From positions 955,060 to 1,019,059 of the forward strand of contig JNVV01000005.1 in the NCBI GenBank assembly GCA_000733355.1: DNA of 64,000 nucleotides, given 5' to 3'. The DNA comes from Falciphora oryzae (taxonomy: Eukaryota; Ascomycota; Sordariomycetes; Magnaporthales; Magnaporthaceae). The translations under genes and the position numbers were made by a program. Numbering within the stretch: the stretch's first letter is position 1; every line of letters begins with the position of its first letter. Of the stretch, positions 45,905-57,547 are shown one piece after another. A model generated the notes under the pieces. The model was not told the origin of the DNA, did not search any database, and worked only from the letters and a program-made list of their open reading frames with translations.

Positions 45905-48900
45905 ACGGATCGCAGGCCTCCGATGAGGAGTGCTATCTACCTCGAGTCTCTATCCTCAACACAAAAATACTATCCCTTTTCGCTTCTACATGCCCTCGCC
46001 ACCCAGCCAGGTGCTTTCGGCGGAGGCGGCGGTCCTTGATGATTACATCTCAGGACCGCCCTCACTCACGCCTTTATATTTGCAGAAATCAAAACAAAAC
46101 GACACAACGACTTTAATGCCTTTTGTTTTCACACGGAAAAATTAAGAAAAAATCGGTTCTTTCCATCCACACGGTTCGGGAGGGCGGTATAACGAGTCAA
46201 GAATTTTCGCGATACGCTACGGAAATACCCAACACGGTGGACATTCAAAATAGGCGCTCGTGGGCACAAGGTGTTGTTATTCTTCTTCCTTTTCTTCTCT
46301 TTCTTCACCAGATCACATCTGTACAAAACTCCCACCCTACTTCATAGGTGAAGAAGTTTGGACCGCTTATATCTTCTTCAGTATTTTGTGCCATTTGGGA
46401 CTTTTTTTTTTCTTTTCTATTACACCTGGGATGTCGTGGAAATCTGGTGATTGTGGGAAAACGGAAAAGTTCTTGATTTTTTGGAGCAAATTCAACAGGC
46501 CCAAAAGAAAACATGAAAAGAGATATCCATCATTTCTTAGCACGTTCGACGTCTCTATCTTTTTTCCATTGAGTCTATTGCGTATTTTTCCTTTCCCTGT
46601 CATTTTTTTTTTTTTATTTTTTTATTTTTTTTTTTTTTAAGTTGCGCCTTTCTGTTCCCACTTCTTTTTGTCGCCATATCTTCTTGTTTTGTTCGTTGCT
46701 TAGGAGGGACCCAAAAAGCTCAAAATTCGAAGGAAGGGTGGGAAATTAGGGAGTCATCGCGAGGTATGGAAACGGGGACGAGAAACAACAGCCGAAGCAG
46801 ACCCTGCGGTCTCTTTCAGCATCCACGACGCCAGTAACGACGGGATGAACAAAACATACCGATAGGACGAACCAACGACGACCCCAGCACGAGTATACCA
46901 GCTAGACCGACAACTCAACTTGCGTCTGTGTTTTCACGCGGTATTTTTGCAGGTGGGCACACTTTTCTTTTAGGACCCCTGGGATCTGTCTTTGAGACTG
47001 GCAGACGGATGTTCAACACGGGTTTTGTTTACCCTGGCTTTTCCCTATTGCGTTCACCCTTCATCATCCCTTGACACTCTTGTACGGACCGGTCACTAGA
47101 CCGCTCTGACACCGGAGCTAAGGAGGTTCGTGCGTGGTCACCGGGACACCTGGCATCGGACTCCACTACCCTCGGCAGGCTCGGCTCTGGGTCCACGGAC
47201 AGATCGTCCGGGATTGACCGCCCCGGCAAACAGCGGCTGTATTTCTCTTCGGGTTCCTTTCTAGCCCCTTGGCTCCTGCGCCGTCGTGTAGCACGGGGCA
47301 GGCACTAATTTACGTTCGAAGGCCCCACGCCATGGGCTAGGCCATGTCGTGTAGTGTAGCACACAATACATATTCCGTAGCTTGAGAAAAGAAGACACGA
47401 GGACAAGAAATATGTATGCATCACGATGCCCGGACCCGGGCCAAGCACGGCGGGCTCCGCTTGGCTAGACAAGAGATCCAGCAGAGGCCAGATGACGTAC
47501 GCCGCATTGAAGCGGAACAGAGACGCCAAGCGGTTCTAGACTTGATCGTTCTTCCTGTTCCCCTTTCTGAGTCACCGAGGCCCCAAGGGGCATTCATCGA
47601 GAAAGGGGCCCTTCGTCGAAGCCGGGCCACGGTGATGCGCTTACGTACATTTTGGCAAGGGGGACGACCAAGGCCGTTGGGCTTGCATACGAAGAGCGAC
47701 GTCTTGGCAATTAGGTAAGTAGGACTTTTTTGGGCCACTTCTTCTTTCGGAAGCCTACAGAGCCCTGGGGCAGGCTTGGCGTGGGCCATTGATCGTGCCA
47801 TGATGTTTCCCCTCGGACTGGGTACCCGAGGGGAGGAGGATAGATGATGGGAGGGGTGTGATGTGGGCTTTTGTTCCTTGGCAACCACCGCCTGGAAAAT
47901 GTTCTCCAGCAGCTTGCGGCGGGTGGGTGGGCTTGTCCGTGCTTACTGCTGCCCCCTGGTCGGTACATTGGGGCTGGTACCTGGGCCTTGCCTTAAAGGT
48001 GCCCAAGGACCCCATTTGCGAAAACGCAGGAGCGTCCATTGCGTTTCCTCTGCGTCTTCTCAGCGTTTTCGACCCTCGCGAACCCCTGTTGCGTTTTTGG
48101 CACATCGTGCTGGCTCTTCTGCGTTTTCGCTTCCTGGCTGCGTTTTCTTTCCCTTCCTGCGTTTTGCCCTTCGACCCGGACCAAGGATTATTGAGCCAAC
48201 CGCCCACCCCCGGGAACCTAGGATGGAAGGGAGAGGAAACAAAAAGGAAATTTGGTGGATCCCGCCCGGCATCATGCTGCGAAAAATCATCGAGCTCCGA
48301 AATGGGCGACGAAACGAGGCTATCCAGACACCTCGCCACCACCCAACGCCGCCTGTCTCCAATGGCAAAGACGCTGCCGCTTTTCTTCGACATCTTTGCA
48401 CAACGGCTCGACCGCATTCGTTATGACCCTGTGGTCTCATCGTCCTGGCCCGAGTCGACGAGGCCATCATGTCCTCCCGCAGCATCTGCCTGACGATAAA
48501 AGAAACAGCCTTACCCACAATGGATCGAGCCATTGACGCAGCAAGAGCCCAGATCCCACGTCACTCGGTAGGTTGCCATCTCCGCGATGACTCGATAGCG
48601 GTCACATCTCTGCAGAGCGCCCAGCAAATCTCGCTCTGGTCCTATGCGAGGGCTCCGAAGCGAGCAGCCGATCACCCGAGATCGCGATCGGCGAAGCAGG
48701 CAGCTATCACATTACGCGGCGCGTTTTCTCCCCAGGTGCCAAGGAAACTCTCCAGATCGTGAACACGGCTCCAAGGATCCGCGGTCTCCCGCGGGCCCCG
48801 GGGGCTTCGGTCACGCCGGTGACGATGATATCGGCGAAGACGCACGGCGCTCCGGTGTGTTTGTTTCCTTGGCCTCTCGAGGAGGATCACACGGCGCTCT

Positions 48901-50175
48901 GGGCCGGAACGACCCATCGAGACCCGTTCGCCTCGGCATTGAGGGCGAGGTGGCGATATTCCCCACTCCTCCGATACCGGAGACTTGTGCCGAGTTCGTA
49001 GAAGGACAGCGCCACCGCAGTCCCGTCCTGGTCCAAGGGAGAACCTGGGTGGTCTTGTTCTTGTGATCCGTAGCTCCTTCGGCCATCCCGGACGTGTCGT
49101 AGAGTCCGCCCTGAGGGTCCGTCTCCCTCCCCGTATGTCCTCGTGCCCTCGTCAGGGGGTCGAGCAAGTTCGGATCACTTCTTGTTGAGTTGCTGCAGAG
49201 TATTTGCATCGTACAACCCACACATCGTCTCGCCGCGGCTCGTTGTCGTCACGCTCCTCGACGTCGCCGACGACTTATACGGACTTGGGCGGAGGCACGC
49301 CTGTGCGGTCCGAGACCTCGTGAGACCTTGCCGCGGCGTGCAGGCGCAACAGAGCGTGAGAGGATCACGTGAGAGATCGGGTGAACAGATGCGGCGGAGT
49401 TCAAGGAGTCCTAGCGGAATATGTGCTCAGGGGGTTCGCAGAGGAAGGCTGCCGCCCAGCCGACTTCGACGTCTCGATGCCCCTGGCACAAGTGTGTCTC
49501 CTGCCACGGGAGCTTACTAAGGCATGCTTGTGGGCAGCTACTGAGGTAGGCATATCGACACCAAGCCCTTGTGTCGAGTCGACCTGCAGGTGGCTGTCCC
49601 GTCACTGGTTGGAGGCTCCATTATCACCCGCTGAAATGCACAGCAGAGATTCGATGCGTTCGTCATCGTGCTGACAGCTGCCAGCACCGAACCCTAAAGA
49701 GCTCTGCTGGTCCGTGCACCACAACCCCAAACAAGGAGAGAAAAAAAAGAGTGGAGAAGGACAATATTTTGATCTGGTCTGGTCTTTTTGGTGCGCGCTC
49801 TTTTTCCTAGCAGCAGGAATTTTTGAAAAAATCCGTTTGAGTTTGGGCGAGACGGACAAAGTTGTGGACTTGAGCCTCTCCCCAGTAAGGGCGAAGAAGA
49901 AAAAAAATAGCCCGAAGCTCGAGCCATCAACGGGGCCGCGAATTCAGGTTTTCCCGACCCTCCACTGCGCCCCAGCAAGAACCACACAACTTTCGCCCGC
50001 ATCTCGCTTCCTCGAAGGGCCAACACCACAGGAAACCTAACCACCCTGCTTTGTGCACTGAATCTCTCTCCTTGACATGTCCTGCTAGGCGTGTCATCCA
50101 CCCCCAAAGCCTACCACTGAGTGTCGCAAACTTCGGTACGCCTTTCTTGAAAGGCGAATTGACCCCGGCGTCAAG
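45905..50175. other. Gene-poor interval, 4.3 kb, downstream of the bZIP gene
   Basis: T-rich 3' flank (46590-46640), then mixed sequence. It contains the third and largest TGCGTTTT cluster (48021-48165). From about 48640 to 49660 there are several short stretches, in different frames, that look peptide-like (for example LVVVTLLDVADDLYGLGRR at 49226, FAEEGCRPADFDVSMP at 49435) but no continuous ORF; this may be a decayed gene or chance. No recognised transposon. Confidence 0.5.
48021..48165. repeat. Third cluster of TGCGTTTT motifs
   Basis: AAAACGCA 48021-48028 and TGCGTTT(T) at 48040, 48090-48097, 48120-48127, 48139-48146 and 48158-48165, plus AGCGTTTT 48062-48069. Seven near-identical octamers in 145 bases; all but one are in the same orientation, with irregular spacing. 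Confidence 0.88.
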
Positions 50176-51908
50176 ATGAGTGCAGTCGAGTCCAAGGTCA
50201 GTCTTTTTTGTTTTTGATACTTTGTGTGCTTGGCTTTTGTCTCCCCTCGACGCCCTCGACAGCTGCCCGCCGCAGCTACCCATCTGCTTGTCGGTAGCTC
50301 TGCGCTCTGCCATCGCCCTCGACGAAGCGCCGTCTTCGAATATCTCGAGGATTTTCGCATCGCCCCTCCCCATGCGTCTTCTACCCCGCCACATGGATGG
50401 GCCAATGGCTGGGGTCAATGGATGGGCATTGTCGAAGCAGCAGGCAATGGCTGAGGTCGCCATCAAGGGCGTTGGCGCGGGGAATTGGCACACAACACTA
50501 TGCGCACATTGTCAAGAGATACAAGAGCCCGTACTAACTCGCGCATACTCTTTGCTCTGCAGAACATCTATGCCCTCCTCGGTATGCCCGCCCGCCCGCC
50601 AGCGACCGATTCGATCCCATAGTGGATTTCGTTCCATGGTTACCGCAACGCGTGGCTCGCCTGCTGACCCTCGCCGTCTCTTCCATCCGTACAGGCAATG
50701 ACGAGGAGGACTCGGACACCCCCAAGGCGCCCGTGAAGACGGTCGACAAGGCGTCGACCCACACGACCAAGCGCAACGCTGGTGATGAGCGTCCCAGGGG
50801 CAACGCCCCCGCTGCCGGTGGCGTCCGCCGTGGCCCAGGTGGCAACGAGGGAGGTGCGCACTATGATTCCATACCCCACGCGACTATATCTGTCTTGGAT
50901 AGAACAGCTATCGCAGAGATGCGGGCCGTAATTCCGAGGGTCCAGTAACGCAATTGTTAACTCTACTCTCAACCATCTAGCCTTCCGCGACCGCAATGCC
51001 GGCTCTGACCGCAACCGAAGCAAGCCCACCGATGACGGCTCTGGCCGTGGTGGTCGCGGCGGCCGTGGCCGTGGAGGTATGCGAAGCCTTTCCCCTCATT
51101 TTGCGCCGCCTTGACCAGGCATAAAAATGGGCACGGCGGGGTGCCGAGCCCCACGTTCAATTTCGGGTGCTAACTTTGGGCGCAATTAGGCCGTGGCGCG
51201 CGCTTCCCCCGCGAGCGTGACGACCGCCACACCAAGGGTCTTCCTAGGTAGGTTTCTGTCTGCTATCAGCTGCCAAGGCTATTTATCCTGTTGACTGGAC
51301 TTGTGCTGACACGATATCTCAGCGGCTCGGAGAAGCAAGCCGCCCAGTCCTGGGGCGCGACTGAGGGCGACGCTGAGCTGAAGGACGAGCAGGCCGGCGA
51401 GGCTCAGGCCCAGAAGGAGCGTGACGCCGATGAGGCCGTCGACGAGAACGAGCCCCCCGTCGAGGAGGACAAGAGCGTCTCGTACGCCGACTACCTCGCC
51501 CAGCTCGCCGAGAAGAAGCTTGCTCTGGACAGCGCGCTCAAGGTCCGCCAGGCCAACGAGGGCTCGAAGCTCAAGAAGGAGTGGGCCGCTGCCAAGCCTC
51601 TGGTCAAGGATGGTGATGAGGACTTCATCTCCGGCTCCGGAGGCAAGGCCAAGCGTGAGCGTGAGCGCAAGGTCAAGCAGGTTGTCGACATCGACCAGCG
51701 CTTTGTTGAGCAGGACCGCCCCCGCGGTGGTGGTGGCCGTGGCGGCCCCCGTGGCGGTGCCCGTGGCGACTTCCGCGGTCGTGGACGCGGCGAGGGCCGT
51801 GGACGTGGTGGTGGCGAGTTCCGCGGTGGACGCGGCGGTCCCCGTGGTGGTGCTGGCCAGCCCATCAACACGAGCGACACCTCCGCGTTCCCTAGCCTCG
51901 GCAGCTAA
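50176..51908 (+). CDS. STM1: STM1/SERBP1-like ribosome- and RNA-binding protein
   Basis: Six exons: 50176-50196, 50563-50581, 50695-50853, 50981-51076, 51190-51247 and 51323-51908 (312 aa); every phase fits. Proteins of this family bind the 80S ribosome and mRNA and help preserve ribosomes in stress. The conserved N-terminus is MSAVESK|NIYALLGNDEED (Stm1_N type). A basic Lys/Arg region follows, then an RG box (SGRGGRGGRGRGG), an acidic helical hyaluronan/mRNA-binding-type segment (SVSYADYLAQLAEKKLALDS), and a C-terminal RGG domain (RPRGGGGRGGPRGGARGDFR) ending in FPSLGS. Exons 1 and 2 are only 21 and 19 nt. The first intron is long (366 nt) with a TACTAAC branch, which may contain regulatory sequence. 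Confidence 0.93.
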
Positions 51909-53181
51909 GCGGCCAACGTCCGCTCAAAATCCGTCTTTCGTGGGACGTGGGAAGGAAAACCCACGAATCCCCCTTTGGTCGCCATTTCCCCTCCGTCTAA
52001 TCGACGGGAGGGAAACGAATTGGCGAGGCGGTATACACGTGCTGGAGATGACCTCCAGCCAAATGGCAAGCAGGACATGTCTCTTTGTCCCTTGGGCTGG
52101 TAGAGTCGGCCTGTGGGGAGGAGGAGCCCTGAACGAGTTCCCACGCGCCGGCAAAGTCCGGGATCAACATTTTCTTTTTTTCTGCTCTATTTTCCTTGCG
52201 ACTGGTGTGGTATAAGGCACTACAAAAACGGTTCCTGCTCGATGAGTTTTTTCTACATGCTCTTTTTGAAATGCACAAAACAGTCTTCAAGCATGGTCTC
52301 CTTCTCTCTCGCTCGTTTTTATCGAGCAACGGTATGGAAAACGGCTATGGCCCCGGATGGGGAGGAAGCTACGGAATTTTGGCTTTTCCGATGATGGACA
52401 GGGCCATATTCTTTATCAGCATATCTTATACTGGTAATTTGGGCTCGTGGTTCTGGAAGCTATACATCTACATTGATAGGTTTTCGGTTCTACAGCCGGT
52501 GTGGCGCCCGGGCGGAAACAGCTACTACTCACATCAAGGTATCGGATGGTAACAATGAACGGGTCTCCAAGTGGTGATGTTGTGTGAAGCGGGTTGCAAG
52601 ACTGCGCCGCAGGGCAAATCGTCCCTTTGTCAAAAAAACAGGGATTATTAACATAACATCCTTTATGACATGGCTGGGTAGGTAGTTCCTATCCTTTGAC
52701 CAGCTGCATGATTCGATTGCTAGCCACACCATAGCACCCCTGCAAATTTCTGGGTTCTTTGAGCCCTTGCATCAGAGGCGGCAGGATTCATGGTCAGGGT
52801 GGTTCAATCTCTTTGTTTTGCTGCGTTGTGCTGGCTCTTGAGATGTGACAGCCATGGGGCACAGGCAGATCCTGCCGTTGTTCTCTTTGTGCTCTTGTTT
52901 CCGAACAAAGAAACACGGATAACACATATGAGAAGACAAGATGATTAAAAGAGGGCATCACCGGCCCCCTTCGTCGATATGGTCCTTTTCTGTCTCACCA
53001 GTCAGAAGCCACCACTCCTTTTCCAAGGCCTGTTTTCTCTCGTGTTCAGTTCCAATTCCTTATACGCTCGATCACCCTCATTTTCAACTCTTTCACCATT
53101 ACCTACGCCATACTCCCTTTCATCTTGACTCAGACCTATCGACCGACCCGCTGCCCCTACGCCGGGCTTCCCCCTGAGACA
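51909..53181. other. Intergenic region downstream of the STM1-like gene
   Basis: STM1 3' flank and a promoter with a CT-rich leader before 53182. Short ORFs have no coding bias. Nothing else is seen. Confidence 0.6.
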
Positions 53182-54840
53182 ATGGCTGGTGATCCCGAGC
53201 ACTACCGCGGACAGCCTTGGCGCCCCGAGGACGGCGACAACGGCACCCCGAGCGCTTTCGAGAGGGCCAAGGAGAGCCTGAGGAGAACGTCATCCTGGCT
53301 GAGACGCGCCTCGAGCCGTAGGGAATCCGAGATCCCGCCCCATCTCGAGGTACAGCTGGGCGGCGCCGTGGTGTCTTCCCGCCGGGAGTCGGCGCCGGAG
53401 ATCGGCCGGCGCCGCAGCGACGCCGGGACCGGCACTGCTGCTGCTACGGGCATGAGAGCGTCACTCTGCGGGAGCTTCCGCAGCTGCATCTCCACCAGCG
53501 GCAACCGCAACGGGGAGACGAAGGAGGTGGGCCTGTTCTCGGGCTTTAGCTTCCGTCGCCGTGAGCCCCGCTACTGGTCGAGCGGCTCGTCCATGAGTGA
53601 GGCGTGCACGACCGACTCCCAGTACGACGCCGATGACGATCCGGAGCCTCTTCCCAGGGGCCTGGTGCCGGAAGCCATGGAACGCTACTTCGCCAGCCCG
53701 TCACCGGCGCCGTTGAGGGGTCGCGTGCAGCCCTGGCGCGGCACGGAACCGTCTGAGTCTGGCGCGTCCCACTTCGACGAGGACAGCGACGCGGGCATCT
53801 CTCCCCGGACCTCCCACAGCTCGTTCTGGCCGAAGTCTCCTGGCAGCTCCAGGTCCCACTCGGTGTCTCCCTGCACCCTCGACCGGGAGCAGCGGCAGCA
53901 GCAGCAGGGCCGACAACACCGAGCAGCAACCCCGGAGCGCGGCCGACAACCTAGACCACGAGCAGCGGCAGCAGAGGAGCATAGCGGCTCAACGACGGCC
54001 CCAGCCCGCCCGACGGGTCGGCGCGGCGCGGTGACGGCCACGACGGGCAGGGCCGTGGATGCCCGCGCCACGGCGCTCCGGAGCCACCCCGTCCTGCTCG
54101 AGCCGGCCTGGTCCGCGCCGGCCGGGGGAGTGGCGGTGCCGCCCTGCGCTCCTTCCGGGCCCCATCGTCACCAGAGCGCGCAGGCCGTCCCCGTCGCCGA
54201 GTATGAGATGCGGGAGCGCTACCCCAATAGCTACAACAACGGTTCCTCGACATGCAAGCGGCACCGCCAGCACCCGCGCGGCGCCTTCGTCCGTCAAGAG
54301 GTTGAGGGTCGGGACGGCAGGAGCAGGCTCAGAGGCCAAAGCCCTGCTGCCCCCACCGCTGCGAGCTTCTCCTCCCTGCGTGTGGAGATTGGCAGAAGCA
54401 CAAGCCCCGCGGCTGTCACTGCTGCGAGCTTCTCCTCCTCTCCGTACGTGGAGGTCGGCGACGGCAGCTGTGGTAGAAGTCCAGCCATGTCCACCGCCGC
54501 CAGCTTCGCTTCTCTCAAGGTCGAGATAGATGACAGCGGAAGACCGAACCTTGCTGCTTCACATGGCCGATACTCATCTCACCTGCATGCCCAGACCGCC
54601 GAGGCCGGCACCAACGAGCCAAGTCTTGCTGGTGTCTCTCCCTCCTCTGCCGCCCCTGGCGGCGCCGCCAAACCCGGCCCTTCCCACGGGAGGCCAGCCG
54701 CCGCCACGGCGACGGCCCGCGTCCTTCCTACGTACACATACGACGGAAACGACTGGGGCAGCGACTGGGTTGGCCCGGGCCCGCAGTGCACCAAGAGGGA
54801 CACTGGCTTCGGAGACTACGTCCCTGGCCGCCTCCGCTGA
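53182..54840 (+). CDS. Disordered hypothetical protein with Arg/Ser-rich repeats
   Basis: Single exon, 552 aa, ATG at 53182 (the frame is open further upstream but only by a TTG). It starts MAGDPEHYRGQPWRPEDGD, then a basic helix SLRRTSSWLRRASSRRES. There are no membrane segments or known domain. It is Ser/Arg/Pro/Gly-rich, with a Gln run (QRQQQQGRQHR). Three imperfect internal repeats of the form SPAxxTAASFSSLxVEI occur at about residues 387-450 (DNA 54340-54530). The C-terminus is aromatic and acidic (YTYDGNDWGSDWVGPG). Strong G/C third positions support coding. Function unknown. Confidence 0.75.
   Translation: MAGDPEHYRGQPWRPEDGDNGTPSAFERAKESLRRTSSWLRRASSRRESEIPPHLEVQLGGAVVSSRRESAPEIGRRRSDAGTGTAAATGMRASLCGSFRSCISTSGNRNGETKEVGLFSGFSFRRREPRYWSSGSSMSEACTTDSQYDADDDPEPLPRGLVPEAMERYFASPSPAPLRGRVQPWRGTEPSESGASHFDEDSDAGISPRTSHSSFWPKSPGSSRSHSVSPCTLDREQRQQQQGRQHRAATPERGRQPRPRAAAAEEHSGSTTAPARPTGRRGAVTATTGRAVDARATALRSHPVLLEPAWSAPAGGVAVPPCAPSGPHRHQSAQAVPVAEYEMRERYPNSYNNGSSTCKRHRQHPRGAFVRQEVEGRDGRSRLRGQSPAAPTAASFSSLRVEIGRSTSPAAVTAASFSSSPYVEVGDGSCGRSPAMSTAASFASLKVEIDDSGRPNLAASHGRYSSHLHAQTAEAGTNEPSLAGVSPSSAAPGGAAKPGPSHGRPAAATATARVLPTYTYDGNDWGSDWVGPGPQCTKRDTGFGDYVPGRLR
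54340..54530 (+). repeat. Three imperfect repeats within the hypothetical protein gene
   Basis: Units begin near 54340, 54402 and 54478 and encode SPAAPTAASFSSLRVEI, SPAAVTAASFSSSPYVEV and SPAMSTAASFASLKVEI, separated by short variable linkers. Confidence 0.8.
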
Positions 54841-55544
54841 AAACGAGCGGCCTGCTTGACAGAGACGCGGTTATCAGGAATAACCAAGTCACCAGGGGGT
54901 GAGCGAAGCATAAGATATATATAAAGAATGATACAAACAGCTACTTGGACCAGTGAGGCTTGTTCACTGAGGCATCAGACATCTTCGGAAAGCGACCGTA
55001 TGGCAAGTGTTTCCCCGGCGTTGGAAAGGGATACGAACCCACAAAAAAAAAGGACAAAAGGCAGAAACAACAAAAAAAAACGAGGAAAAGGGAAATGGAA
55101 ACGGGAAAGGTACACAAATATCGACATGTAAACCAGAAAAACAAAACAAAACAAACCAGATGAACCCAAAAAAAACACGCCCCATGAAAGGCCGGCCCTT
55201 TCATGGGGCAGGTAAACATGCCTGCTTCGGCACTTCAATGTTCGTGACAACATGATGTTTAACATTGGACTTAGTCTTCTAACTAGACTCTGTTTTTCTA
55301 GTAGGCTGCTTCGGCTGTCTTGCTAATACGGGGCCTTTTGGATCGATATATCACCCAAGCGCCCCGAGCAAAGCCTCATCCTCTATAACAAAAGGGATCA
55401 AACACAATAAATATCTACATGGACATACGTGCCGTGCCGTTGGCCCACTGCTTACCCTTTTGCTTTTTTTTTTTTTTCCTACTTCTTTTTGCTAGCCCAA
55501 GCCCGATCATCAACCCAAGAATCATTAACGAATAGCATAGCTCA
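54841..55544. other. Intergenic region between convergent genes
   Basis: A-rich DNA with a perfect 13-bp hairpin (listed separately), TATATATAA at 54915 or so and poly-T at 55465-55477. No gene is seen. Confidence 0.6.
55179..55209. terminator. Perfect 13-bp inverted repeat beside an A/T tract
   Basis: Arms GCCCCATGAAAGG (55179-55191) and CCTTTCATGGGGC (55197-55209) with a CCGGC loop. On the minus strand it is followed by GTGTTTTTTTT (55178-55168), like a factor-independent terminator, but bacterial-type termination is not known for fungal RNA polymerase II; the label is by shape only. It lies between the 3' ends of two convergent genes. Confidence 0.45.
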
Positions 55545-57547
55545 CTACCTGTCCGACCTAGAGACCCCTGCTGTGCGCGGTGAGCTGCTGCTGCTGTTGT
55601 AGAACCGTCCGACGTCCACGGCGAGGGCGGCCACCAGCAGTACGGCGTTGAAGGCAGCCATCATGTAAAAGGGCGCGCCCGTCGACCACTCGTCAAATAG
55701 GTAGCCGCCCAGCTTCGTCAGCAGCAGGATGGCGGCGCCGCCGTACCACGAGTAGACGCCCGCGATGGAGCCCTTGAGGCGCACCCTCGACACCGTCGGC
55801 GGGGCGGCGGCGGGAGCCGCATCGGCGGATAGTAGCGGCGACGTCTCGTCCCCAGCCGGCTGCTGCTGCTGCTGCGGTTCTAAGCCATCCCCTCCGCCAT
55901 TGCCGTGCTGGACGTGCGCCGAGTCGGGCACGTCGACGGTTAGCACGCCCCTGCCCAGCGAGCCGAGGCTGCAGACGATGGAGCCGATCTGGCTGATGCC
56001 GACGAGCACGACGGCCAGCAAGACGGCAGGCCCGCCGCCGCGGCCGTTGACGTCCTTGAGCTCGGGCGACCGCAGGCTCGGGAACGCCATGTAGCCGACG
56101 ATGCCGAACGACGTGGCGACGATGACGGGCAGGTTCACGGCGCGGGTGGCGCGGCTGGCCAGGCAGCCGAAGATTGGGGCGCAGATCAGGCCGAACAGCT
56201 GGGCGACGCCCGTCAGGATCGAGGCCAGGACGTAGGCGGCGCGGCACTCCTTCTTGAGCTCTGGGGACGGGTCGTGGGGGGAGCCCTGGCAGAAGCCGTT
56301 GCGGATGAAGTAGGTGTTGACGAAGAGCGGGATGAAGAGCGAGATGGCCACCGTCGACGCGCGCGCCACGAACCCGCCCAGGTAGCCCAGCCCGATCTGC
56401 GGGTCCGTGAAGCCCAGCCGGACCGAGTCCCTGAGGAGCTGGCCGTATGGGAGATATCTCTGCACATGGTGTTAGTTGGTTTGTCAGCGAGAGAAGAAGG
56501 TAGGGCGGTTGGTGGCGACAGTTTAAACATACGTCTCTAACCGAGGGCACAGTTGAGTTGTGCCGGCGCAGGCCCTCGATCTCGTCCCTGGGTTGCTCCG
56601 CAAGGCCAAGCAGCAGCCTCCAGCCTTTGCCCTCCTCGCCCTTGATGCCGCGCAGACCGAAAAATACGAAGACGGCGACGCAGCAGGCGACTGCGGCGAC
56701 GACGTAAAAGGAGTACTCGACGGCCTGGGCCGACGTGGTGCCCTCGGCGCGGCCGAAGCGCACAGGCAGCGGCAGGAACAGCAGCAGCGCGACCAGGGCG
56801 CCGCAGCCCGTAAAGAGCCCGACGAGTCCGGCCAGCACCGACGGCTTCGCAGCCTCGCCCCTGTCGGCCGCTGAGAGCGCGGCGGCATCTCCTCCCTCGG
56901 CCTCCTGCGCGGCGAAGCGACCCGGCGTTATGGTGATCTGGGACTCATGGGACTCGAGGGACAGGGCGACGCTGTTGCGCGAGGCGTGCGACGGCTTGCT
57001 CGGGGAGTCTTGGTTGTAGGGCGCGTCGGATTCGTCGGTCAGGGGCGGCAGGAGGGCGGTGACCATGGTGGCACTGTCCGCAGTCGCGTTGTCTCGTGTT
57101 AGTCGTTGGCTCTGGACGGGAACGGGCATACGCGGGCATGTTCGAGAGGGAGGCTTACGCGGCGGTGGCGCCAATGGCAAACAGGACCCTGGCCAGGAGC
57201 AGCTGGGGGTAGACGTTGGTGGCCTGGACGAAGAGGACGAGCGAGAGGGCGATGACGGAGTACCCCAGGACGGCGACGTTGCGGACGCCGAGGCGGTCCG
57301 AGGCCAGGCCCCAGAGCGGACAGGCGGCGAGCGCGACGAGCTCGTCGACGAAGCCGAGGGTGCCGACGACGTCGCCGACGCCGTGCTTGACGCCGATCAG
57401 GTCGGTGATGACGAAGGAGACGCTGCTGTTGAGGAAGACGAGGAAGGAGATGGAGAAGAGCGAGATGCCGAGCAGGTACGTGGCCGCCTGCAGCGTCGTC
57501 GTCGACTCAGCGAACGGCAGCCGCCGCATGATGGCGGCCGTCGCCAT
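55545..57547 (-). CDS. Major facilitator superfamily transporter
   Basis: Three exons: 57159-57547, 56533-57073 and 55545-56459 (614 aa). The first intron has GTAAGC and CTAAC; the second has GTATGT and CAG. Multi-pass membrane protein with about 12 hydrophobic segments. Segment 1 region ATYLLGISLFSISFLVFLN; the loop between segments 2 and 3 has GLASDRLGVRNVAVLG, matching the MFS motif A (G-x-x-x-D-R-x-G). The central cytosolic loop is long and charged (SLESHESQITITPGRF). Later segments include FVARASTVAISLFIPLFVN and VNLPVIVATSFGIVGYMAF. The loop near EPQQQQQPAGDETSPLL has a dileucine-type acidic motif used in vacuolar sorting; a vacuolar site is inference. Substrate unknown. Confidence 0.88.

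Noticed and set aside
55028..55040. tRNA B-box-like sequence (reverse of GGTTCGTATCC) on the minus strand
   Set aside because: No A box, cloverleaf arms or acceptor stem can be built on either side; the flanks are A/T homopolymers.
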